The position numbers and the translations under genes were made by a program. A stretch of 64,000 nucleotides of DNA from Cellulomonas fimi (GTDB lineage Bacteria > Actinomycetota > Actinomycetes > Actinomycetales > Cellulomonadaceae), in the NCBI RefSeq assembly GCF_028527925.1, contig NZ_JAPESW010000016.1, positions 27,844-91,843 of the forward strand, in the 5' to 3' direction. The notes under the pieces were generated by a model that saw nothing but the letters and a program-made list of their open reading frames with translations, did not search any database and was not told where the DNA came from. Shown one piece after another: positions 57,577 to 64,000 of this stretch; the stretch's first letter is position 1; the number at the start of each line of letters is the position of its first letter.

Positions 57577-57713
57577 GGCCAGGTCGGCGGGGCCGGACAG
57601 TCGGGGCGGTGTGGGAAACCGCACGTCCAGGAACGTCGGCGCAGGTCGCGACGGTGCCGCGGGCGTCGACCGGATGCTCGGCGTCGTCCGGGGTGCCGGT
57701 CGCGGGGCGTGCG

Positions 57714-58979
57714 TCAGGCAGGCAGGCGGCCGGTCGCGCGGTCGTGCGGGCCGAGGACGTCGGCGAGCGCCGCGACCTCGCCGACGACGACCACGGCGGG
57801 GTTGCCGACGCCCCGCTCGTCGGCGCGGTCCGCGATGTCGGCGAGCGTGCCGACGGTCGTGCGCTGGCCGGGCAGCGTCCCGTTCTCGACGACCGCGACG
57901 GGCGTCGCGGGGTCCTTGCCGTGCGCGACGAGGGTCGCGGCGTGCTCGGCGAGGCGGCCGACGCCCATGAGCAGCACCAGCGTGCCGTCGAGCGCCGCGA
58001 TCGACGGCCAGTCGGGCGCGCTGTCGTGCGCCGACAGGATCGTCACCTGGCGGGAGACACCGCGGTGCGTGACCGGGACGCCCGCGACGCCGGGGACGGC
58101 GATCGCGCTCGTCACCCCCGGGACGACCTCGACGGGCACGCCCGCCGCGAGGCATGCCTGGACCTCCTCGCCGCCGCGGCCGAGCACGAACGGGTCACCG
58201 CCCTTGAGCCGCACGACGCGCAGGCCGCGCAGCGCGCGCTCGACGAGCACCTCGTTGATCTGCTCCTGCGTGAGCGTGTGGGCGTGCGGGGACTTGCCGG
58301 CCTCGACGACCTCGACGTCGGGGTCGAGCGTGTCGAGCAGCGCGCGCGGCGCGAGCCGGTCCACGACGACCACGTCGGCCTCGGCGACGGCGCGGCGGCC
58401 GCGCGTCGTCACCAGGCCCGGGTCGCCTGGACCGCCACCGACGAGGGTCACCGTGCCGACCGGACCGCGACGGTGCCGGCGCAGCGGCAGCTCGCCGGTC
58501 TCGAGGAGGAGCTGGAGCGCTCCGCGGAGGGCCGCGGCGCGGCGCGGGTCGCGGCCCGCGGAGACGGCGACCGTCACGTCGTCGACGCGCGCGACCGCGG
58601 GCGTCCAGGCCGAGGAGCGGGCGGCGTCGTCGGCGCGCACGCACCAGGTGCGCGCCGCCTCGGCATCCGCGGCGACGGCGTCGTCGACGGCCGGGTCGCC
58701 GGTCGCGGTGTGCACGAGCCACGCGCCCTCGAGGTCGCCGGCCGCGTACTCGCGCTCCGTCCACCGCACGAGCCCGCGCGTGACGAGCTCCGTCAGGTCC
58801 TCGCACAACCGCGGCGCGACGACCAGGACGTCCGCGCCGTCGTCGACGAGCCGTGCCACGCGGCGCGCGGCCACGGGACCACCGCCGACCACGACCACGC
58901 GCCGCCCGGCGACGTCCAGCAGCAGGGGATGACGAGGCACGTCGTCCAGTCTGCCGGTCGCGGGCGGCGCGTCCGTCAT
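57714..58979 (-). CDS. cysG: Siroheme synthase CysG: precorrin-2 dehydrogenase/ferrochelatase + uroporphyrinogen-III methyltransferase
   Basis: A 421-residue fusion making siroheme for the sulfite reductase encoded in the same operon. N-terminal dehydrogenase/chelatase half (about 1-165): Rossmann VVVVGGGPVAARRVARL at about 28-44. C-terminal SUMT half (about 170-415): GTVTLVGGGPGDPGLVT opening strand, LKGGDPFVLGRGGEE (about 259-273) and VEVVPGVTSAIAVPG (about 283-297). Both halves complete. The last gene of the sulfate-assimilation operon, overlapping cysN by four bases; no separate chelatase is present, so the N-terminal half may insert iron. Confidence 0.95.
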   Translation of the reverse strand: MTDAPPATGRLDDVPRHPLLLDVAGRRVVVVGGGPVAARRVARLVDDGADVLVVAPRLCEDLTELVTRGLVRWTEREYAAGDLEGAWLVHTATGDPAVDDAVAADAEAARTWCVRADDAARSSAWTPAVARVDDVTVAVSAGRDPRRAAALRGALQLLLETGELPLRRHRRGPVGTVTLVGGGPGDPGLVTTRGRRAVAEADVVVVDRLAPRALLDTLDPDVEVVEAGKSPHAHTLTQEQINEVLVERALRGLRVVRLKGGDPFVLGRGGEEVQACLAAGVPVEVVPGVTSAIAVPGVAGVPVTHRGVSRQVTILSAHDSAPDWPSIAALDGTLVLLMGVGRLAEHAATLVAHGKDPATPVAVVENGTLPGQRTTVGTLADIADRADERGVGNPAVVVVGEVAALADVLGPHDRATGRLPA

Positions 58980-60412
58980 ATGCCGGCCCCGGCGAGCCAG
59001 TCGTCGTCGGCCGCGCTCGGCGGAGGTGTGGGCGTGAGGCGGTCGAGCAGCGTCGGGCCGATCATCCCGGCGGCGAGCGTCGTGCCGTCGGCGGGGTCCA
59101 CGACCAGGAAACCGCCCGTGCTGCGGTGCGTCGCGTAGTCGTCGAGGACGACGGGCTCGGCGAGCCGCAGCCGGACGCGGCCGATCGCGTTGAGCGTGAG
59201 CGCGCGCGGTGCGGTGTCCGACGACGTGTCGGTCGCGTCGACCGTGTACTGGGTGTCGATGCCGTCCCAGACCTCGACGGTCTGCGTGTCGATGTCGAGC
59301 CGCGCATTGACCTCGCGCAGCAACGCCCGGACGGTGCGCGTGCCGACGCGCACGAGCACGCGCGCGCCGAGCACGCTGCGGCGCTCGGCGAGCCAGCAGA
59401 CGGTGCCCTCGAGGTCGGCACCGTCGGTGACGGTCTCGCCCGTGGGGACGAGGACGTCGCCGCGCGCCACGTCGACGTCGTCGGCCAGGCGCACCGTGAC
59501 GGACTGCGGTGCGTGCGCCTCGTCGAGCGGTCCGTCGAACGTGTCGATCCCGACGACGGTGCTCGTCTTGCCGGACGGCAGCACGGTGACGTCGTCGCCG
59601 ACGCGGACCGCGCCCGACGCGATCCGGCCCGCGTACCCGCGGTAGTCCGGGTGGTCCGCCGTGCGCGGCCGGATGACGACCTGCACGGGGAACCGGAAGG
59701 CCTCGGCGTGCGCGTCGCGCCCGACCGGGACCGACTCGAGGTGCTCGAGCAGCGTCGGCCCGTCGTACCAGGGCGTGCGGTCCGAGCGGTCGACGACGTT
59801 GTCACCCGCGAGCGCCGACAGCGGGACCGCGCGCACGTCGGTCAGGCCGATCGCGCCGGCGTAGCGGGCGAACTCGTCGGCGATCGCGCGGAACGTCGCC
59901 TCGTCGAAGTCGACGAGGTCCATCTTGTTCACGGCGAGCACGACGTGCGGCACGCCGAGCAGCGCGGTGATGGTCGCGTGCCGGCGGGTCTGCTCGAGGA
60001 CCCCCTTGCGGGCGTCGACGAGCACGATCGCGAGCTCCGCGGTCGACGCGCCCGTGACCATGTTGCGTGTGTACTGCACGTGGCCGGGCGTGTCGGCGAG
60101 CACGAACGCGCGACGGGCCGTCGAGAAGTACCGGTAGGCGACGTCGATCGTGATGCCCTGCTCGCGCTCGGCACGCAGGCCGTCCGTCAGCAGCGCGAGG
60201 TCCACGGCACCGGCCTCCGAGCCGCCGCGCGCGGCGGTCGCGCGCTCGACCGCGCTGAGCTGGTCGGCGAGGACGGACTTCGTGTCGTAGAGCAGACGGC
60301 CGATGAGCGTGCTCTTCCCGTCGTCGACGGAGCCCGCGGTGGCGAGGCGCAGCAGGTCGCGCTGCGCGTGGACGGTCGGGTCCGCGGTGGCGAGGTCGGT
60401 GGTCGTCGTCAT
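58976..60412 (-). CDS. cysN: Sulfate adenylyltransferase subunit 1 (GTPase)
   Basis: GTPase subunit (478 residues) of ATP sulfurylase, which couples GTP hydrolysis to APS formation. G1 GSVDDGKST (about 28-36), effector region REQGITIDVAYRYF, G3 DTPGHVQY (about 107-114) and G4 NKMD (about 161-164) are intact, followed by EF-Tu-like beta-barrel domains. No APS-kinase (CysC) domain is fused at the C-terminus. The start overlaps the cysD stop by one base. Confidence 0.96.
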   Translation of the reverse strand: MTTTTDLATADPTVHAQRDLLRLATAGSVDDGKSTLIGRLLYDTKSVLADQLSAVERATAARGGSEAGAVDLALLTDGLRAEREQGITIDVAYRYFSTARRAFVLADTPGHVQYTRNMVTGASTAELAIVLVDARKGVLEQTRRHATITALLGVPHVVLAVNKMDLVDFDEATFRAIADEFARYAGAIGLTDVRAVPLSALAGDNVVDRSDRTPWYDGPTLLEHLESVPVGRDAHAEAFRFPVQVVIRPRTADHPDYRGYAGRIASGAVRVGDDVTVLPSGKTSTVVGIDTFDGPLDEAHAPQSVTVRLADDVDVARGDVLVPTGETVTDGADLEGTVCWLAERRSVLGARVLVRVGTRTVRALLREVNARLDIDTQTVEVWDGIDTQYTVDATDTSSDTAPRALTLNAIGRVRLRLAEPVVLDDYATHRSTGGFLVVDPADGTTLAAGMIGPTLLDRLTPTPPPSAADDDWLAGAGI

Positions 60413-61374
60413 CAGAAGTAGCCCTCGCGCTTGCGGTCCTCCATGGCGGCCTCCGAGGCCCGGTCGTCGGCGCGGGTCGCCCCGCGCTCGGTGAGGCGGC
60501 TCACCGCCACCTCCTCGATGACGTCGGCGACGGTCGAGGCCGTCGACTCGACGGCACCGGTGCAGCTCATGTCGCCGACCGTCCGGTAGCGGACCGTGCG
60601 GGTCTCGAGCGTCTCGCCCGCGCGCGGGCCGCCCCACTCGCCGGGGGCGAGCCACATGCCGTCGCGGAGGAACACCTCGCGGTCGTGCGCGTAGTAGATC
60701 GACGGCAGCTCGATGTGCTCGCGCTCGATGTACCGCCACACGTCGAGCTCGGTCCAGTTCGACAGCGGGAAGACGCGCACGTGCTCGCCGGGCTTGTGCC
60801 GGCCGTTGTACAGGTCCCACAGCTCGGGCCGCTGCCGGCGGGGGTCCCACTGCCCGAACTCGTCCCGCAGCGAGAACATCCGCTCCTTGGCGCGCGCCTT
60901 CTCCTCGTCGCGGCGGCCGCCGCCGAACACCGCGTCGAACCGGTGCGCGGTGATGCCGTCGAGCAGCGGGACCGTCTGCAGCGGGTTCCGCGAGCCGTCG
61001 GGCCGCTCGACCACCCGGCCGTCGTCGATCGCGTCCTGCACGCTCGCGACGACGAGGCGCAGGCCGAACCGCTCGACGGTCGCGTCGCGGTACTCGATGA
61101 CCTCGGGGAAGTTGTGCCCGGTGTCGACGTGCATGACCGCGAACGGCACGGGCGCAGGCCAGAACGCCTTGCGCGCGAGGTGCAGCATGACGATCGAGTC
61201 CTTGCCGCCCGAGAAGAGCAGCACGGGACGCTCGAACTCGCCGGCGACCTCGCGCATCACGTGGATCGCCTCGGACTCGAGAGCGTCGAGCTGCGTGAGC
61301 CGCTGGGCGGGGCGCTGGGGGGACTGCTCGGCAGTCGCTGCCGCGGTGGGGGGAGCCGTGGCCTCAGTCGTCAT
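60412..61374 (-). CDS. cysD: Sulfate adenylyltransferase subunit 2
   Basis: Catalytic subunit (320 residues) of ATP sulfurylase, making APS from ATP and sulfate. The ATP-pyrophosphatase P-loop is LFSGGKDSIVMLHLARKAF (about 53-71). FGGGRRDEEKARAKERMFS and VFPLSNWTELDVWRYI are the CysD family blocks; the C-terminus CTGAVESTASTVADVIEE is also conserved. The first 25 residues are a Thr/Ala-rich extension. Overlaps cysH by four bases. Confidence 0.96.
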   Translation of the reverse strand: MTTEATAPPTAAATAEQSPQRPAQRLTQLDALESEAIHVMREVAGEFERPVLLFSGGKDSIVMLHLARKAFWPAPVPFAVMHVDTGHNFPEVIEYRDATVERFGLRLVVASVQDAIDDGRVVERPDGSRNPLQTVPLLDGITAHRFDAVFGGGRRDEEKARAKERMFSLRDEFGQWDPRRQRPELWDLYNGRHKPGEHVRVFPLSNWTELDVWRYIEREHIELPSIYYAHDREVFLRDGMWLAPGEWGGPRAGETLETRTVRYRTVGDMSCTGAVESTASTVADVIEEVAVSRLTERGATRADDRASEAAMEDRKREGYF

Positions 61375-62090
61375 GTGTGCAGACCGCATTCCGTCTTGGA
61401 GGTACCGGACCAGCGTCCGGCCCGCGGGTCCTCGCCCGGGGCCGTCGCACGCGTGCAGGGGGCGCAGCCGATCGACGTGTACCCGGCCTGCCGCAGCGGG
61501 TTGAGCACGACGTGGTGCTCGGCGACGTACGCGTCCACGTCGGCCTGCGTCCAGGCCGCGATCGGGTTGAGCTTCACCTTCGACCGCTTGGCGTCCCAGC
61601 CGACGACCGTGATGTCGGTGCGCGTCGGGGCGTCCTCGCGGCGCATGCCGGTGACCCACGCGGTGTACGGCGCGAGGCCGCGCTCGAGCGGCTCGACCTT
61701 GCGCAGCGCGCAGCACAGGTTCGGGTCGCGGTCGTGCAGGCGCGGGCCGTGCTCGGCGTCCTGCTCCGCGACGGTGCGCAGCGGCAGGACGGTGCGGAGC
61801 TTGATGTCCGTGAACTCGGCGTAGTAGTCGCGCGTGCCGATGGTCTCGGCGAAGTGGTAGCCGGTGTCCAAGAAGATGACGTTCGCGCCGGGGATCGCCT
61901 TCGCGACGAGGTCGACGAGCACCTCGTCGCCCATCGACGACGCGACGACGAGGTCGTCGCCGAACGTGCGGCCCGCCCACGCGAGGATCTCGCTCGGGTG
62001 GGCGCCCTCGAGCTCGCGGCCCGCCTGCTCGGCGAACGCGCGCAGCTCGTCGGGCGTGAGGTCGGTGATCGCCGGGCTCGCGGTGCTCAT
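61371..62090 (-). CDS. cysH: Adenylyl-sulfate (APS) reductase, CysH family
   Basis: A 239-residue thioredoxin-dependent reductase making sulfite. PP-loop-like SSMGDEVLVDLVA (about 51-63) and the C-terminal reactive cysteine in KTECGLHT. The paired CC in DPNLCCALRKVEPL and CxxC in IGCAPCTRAT bind a [4Fe-4S] cluster; this signature marks APS-using enzymes, unlike cluster-free PAPS reductases of E. coli. Absence of cysC in the operon fits. ATGA overlaps on both sides. Confidence 0.93.
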   Translation of the reverse strand: MSTASPAITDLTPDELRAFAEQAGRELEGAHPSEILAWAGRTFGDDLVVASSMGDEVLVDLVAKAIPGANVIFLDTGYHFAETIGTRDYYAEFTDIKLRTVLPLRTVAEQDAEHGPRLHDRDPNLCCALRKVEPLERGLAPYTAWVTGMRREDAPTRTDITVVGWDAKRSKVKLNPIAAWTQADVDAYVAEHHVVLNPLRQAGYTSIGCAPCTRATAPGEDPRAGRWSGTSKTECGLHT

Positions 62091-62278
62091 CGGTCGCCTC
62101 CCGTCGGTGCCGTGGGGGTCGTGGTGCCGGCGGGCGCCAGGCCGACGAACCGCAGCGCGAACGCGCGGGCGCACGACCGGCACTCCCACTGCCCGTGCGT
62201 GTCGCCCGCGGGCCACAGGTCCTCGCTCGCGCAGAACGGGCAGTAGTAGGGGACGGCCCGCTGTCCGGAGTCGCTCAT
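62087..62278 (-). CDS. Small zinc-ribbon protein of the sulfate operon
   Basis: A 63-residue protein with two CxxC pairs, YYCPFCASED and WECRSCARAF, a typical zinc ribbon, then a Thr/Pro-rich tail. It sits between sulfite reductase and cysH with four-base overlaps on both sides, so it is made with them. Small Cys-rich proteins in this position occur in other actinobacteria. It may assist sulfite reductase (metal or electron transfer) but has no haem or ferredoxin motif. Role unknown. Confidence 0.82.
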   Translation of the reverse strand: MSDSGQRAVPYYCPFCASEDLWPAGDTHGQWECRSCARAFALRFVGLAPAGTTTPTAPTGGDR

Positions 62279-63936
62279 CGCAGGTCCTCCTCCGCCGCGC
62301 GCTGCACCCACTCGGCGAACAGCTCGCCCTCGAGGCGCTGCTCGTCGAACTTCCGGGTGACGCGCTCCAGGTAGTCGGGCAGCTCGGACGACGGCACGCG
62401 CAGGCCGCGCAGCGTCTTGCCGAGGCCGCTCGTGAGCCCGAGCCCGCCGCCGAGGTGGACCTGGTAGCCCTCCTCGCCGCCGGCGAGCGCGCCCTTGAGG
62501 CCGATGTCGGCGGTCTGGATGCGCGCGCACGAGTTGGGGCAGCCGTTGACGTTGATCGTGATCGGCTGGTCGAACGTCGGCAGGCGCTGCTCGAGCTCGT
62601 CGACGATGTGGGCGGCGCGCGCCTTGGTCTCGACGATCGCGAGCTTGCAGAACTCGATGCCCGTGCACGCGATCGTGCCGCGGCGGAACGTCGACGCGTT
62701 GCGGACCTGCAGCCCGAGCGCCTCCAGGCCCTCGACGAGCGCGTCCACGCGGTCCGCGGCGACGTCGAGCACGACGAGCTTCTGCTCGGTCGTGAGCTGC
62801 ACGCGGTCCGACCCGGCGGCCTCGACGAGGTCCGCGACGCCGTCCAGCAGCGGGCCGGAAACCCGGCCCACCGTCGGCGCGGCGCCCACGTAGAAGCGGC
62901 CGTCCTTCTGCGGGTGCACGCCGACGTGGTCGCGGCGGCCGGTCGGCGGCGGGGGAGGCGCGGGGCCGTCGGCCATCGTCCAGCCGAGGTACTCCTGCTC
63001 CAGCACCTGCCGGAACAGCTCGGGGCCCCAGTCGGCGAGCAGGAACTTCAGGCGCGCGCGCGTGCGCAGCCGGCGGTACCCGTAGTCGCGGAAGATGCCG
63101 ACGACGCCGACCCACACGTCGGGGATCTGCTCGAGCGTGACGAAGGCGCCGAGGCGCTTGCCGAGCATCGGGTTGGTCGACAGCGCACCGCCGACCCACA
63201 CGTCGAAGCCCGGACCGAGCTCGGGGTGCACGACGCCGACGAACGCGACGTCGTTGATCTCGTGCGCGACGTCCTGGTGCGGCGAGCCGCTGACCGCGGT
63301 CTTGAACTTGCGCGGCAGGTTCGAGAACGCCGGGTCGCCGATGTAGCGGCGGTGGATCTCGCGGATCGCGGGGGTGCCGTCGATGATCTCGTCGGCCGCG
63401 ACACCCGCGACCGGCGAGCCGAGGATGACGCGCGGGACGTCGCCGCACGCCTCCTGCGTGGTGAGCCCGACCGACTCCAGGCGGCGCCAGATCTCCGGCA
63501 CGTCCTCGATGCGCACCCAGTGCAGCTGGATGTTCTGCCGGTCCGTGATGTCGGCCGTGTCGCGGCCGAACTCGCGCGAGATGCCCGCCACGGTGCGCAG
63601 CTGCCGGAGGGACAACGTCCCGCCGTCGCAGCGGACGCGGAGCATGAAGTAGGAGTCCTCGAGCTCGTGCGGCTCGAGCGTCGCGGTCTTGCCGCCGTCG
63701 ATCCCGGGCTTGCGCTGGGTGTAGAGGCCCCACCAGCGCATGCGTCCGCGCAGGTCGTCGCCGGGGATGGAGTCGAAGCCCTGCTGGGCGTAGATCGTCT
63801 CGATGCGGTGGCGGACGTTGAGGCCGTCGTCCTCCTGCTTGAGCTTCTCGTTGCCGTTGAGCGGCTCGCGCTGCTCGTCGAACGCCCACTGGCCCTCATG
63901 GCGAGCGGCGGGCGGGGCGATCCTGGTCTGCGCCAT
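62275..63936 (-). CDS. Ferredoxin-dependent sulfite (nitrite/sulfite) reductase
   Basis: A 553-residue siroheme/[4Fe-4S] enzyme reducing sulfite to sulfide with six electrons, first gene of the operon. Cluster cysteines: CTGIEFCK (about 424-431) and NGCPNSC (about 463-469); the last also ligates siroheme. Arg/Lys siroheme residues are in RGRMRWWGLYTQRKPG and DITDRQNIQLHW (about 132-143). The ferredoxin type (NirA/SirA-like) is likely because no flavoprotein subunit is seen. The ATG at 63936 has GGAGG upstream. The 64 bases to the window edge hold nothing I can identify. Confidence 0.95.
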   Translation of the reverse strand: MAQTRIAPPAARHEGQWAFDEQREPLNGNEKLKQEDDGLNVRHRIETIYAQQGFDSIPGDDLRGRMRWWGLYTQRKPGIDGGKTATLEPHELEDSYFMLRVRCDGGTLSLRQLRTVAGISREFGRDTADITDRQNIQLHWVRIEDVPEIWRRLESVGLTTQEACGDVPRVILGSPVAGVAADEIIDGTPAIREIHRRYIGDPAFSNLPRKFKTAVSGSPHQDVAHEINDVAFVGVVHPELGPGFDVWVGGALSTNPMLGKRLGAFVTLEQIPDVWVGVVGIFRDYGYRRLRTRARLKFLLADWGPELFRQVLEQEYLGWTMADGPAPPPPPTGRRDHVGVHPQKDGRFYVGAAPTVGRVSGPLLDGVADLVEAAGSDRVQLTTEQKLVVLDVAADRVDALVEGLEALGLQVRNASTFRRGTIACTGIEFCKLAIVETKARAAHIVDELEQRLPTFDQPITINVNGCPNSCARIQTADIGLKGALAGGEEGYQVHLGGGLGLTSGLGKTLRGLRVPSSELPDYLERVTRKFDEQRLEGELFAEWVQRAAEEDLR

Positions 63937-64000
63937 CGGGCGCTACCTCCGGGGGATCGTGGACGTGCGTGCTGCACCCACCGCCGGGGGGACGGGGCTC

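Overview
The window is core chromosome of a very G+C-rich actinobacterium. Gene content points to Micrococcales, most likely Cellulomonas or a close relative: a principal sigma factor beside a ParE/ParC topoisomerase pair, SepH, many actinobacteria-only DUF families (DUF3000, 3093, 3159, 3710, 4192, 4193, 5998) and a pyruvate formate-lyase pair expected of a facultative anaerobe. The genus is inference from gene content. I see no rRNA, tRNA, CRISPR array, insertion sequence or prophage. No stretch above about 300 bases lacks a gene; the longest gap is the roughly 280 bases after sigA.

Layout. 1-3.2 kb: truncated polyprenyl diphosphate synthase, lipoprotein, DUF4192 protein, universal stress protein. 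3.4-6.8 kb: sigA, then an ArsR/SRPBCC/YciI cassette. 7.0-13.7 kb: parE and parC facing each other, separated by a double-GNAT protein and a YhhN-type membrane protein. 13.9-19.1 kb: Pat-like protein acetyltransferase, then DUF5998, phosphodiesterase and thymidine kinase in one run. 19.1-29.4 kb: sepH, inositol monophosphatase, DUF4193, DUF3093, dut, DUF3710, OB-fold protein, DUF3159, the potassium pair ceoB/ceoC, a divergent KimA-like transporter and an RNA methyltransferase. 29.9-40 kb: aconitase, then a less conserved stretch (XRE regulator, YqjF, DUF1801, arginase-like, APH kinase, NUDIX, glutamine amidotransferase) ending at guaB1. 40.2-46.2 kb: dxs, pflB, pflA, AIM24. 46.2-50.5 kb: DinB-fold protein and a two-gene beta-oxidation operon. 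50.5-57.6 kb: RNase D, a LuxR-type regulator, DUF3000, 6-phosphogluconate dehydrogenase with an ATP-grasp ligase, and a RibD-like reductase. 57.7-64 kb: six-gene assimilatory sulfate reduction operon (sulfite reductase, zinc ribbon, cysH, cysD, cysN, cysG).

The order sigA / suhB / DUF4193 / DUF3093 / dut / DUF3710 / OB-fold / DUF3159 / ceoC-ceoB / permease / methyltransferase / dxs / RNase D / DUF3000 recalls the Mycobacterium tuberculosis sigA-dut-dxs1 region (from memory), with metabolic blocks inserted. Physiologically the window joins transcription and DNA topology, potassium homeostasis, mixed-acid fermentation, fatty-acid oxidation, isoprenoid precursor supply and sulfate assimilation.

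The strongest pattern not explained by gene annotation is a set of about thirteen genes with an A/T-type -10 hexamer 6-8 nt before the start codon, implying leaderless mRNAs. I found no clearly new multi-gene system. The best leads are family members with altered catalytic or cofactor residues (arginase-like, RlmD-like, LuxR-type, Pat-like), several unassigned palindromic operators, an 11-bp-period repeat ahead of parE and a possible cell-wall bridge ligase behind gnd.
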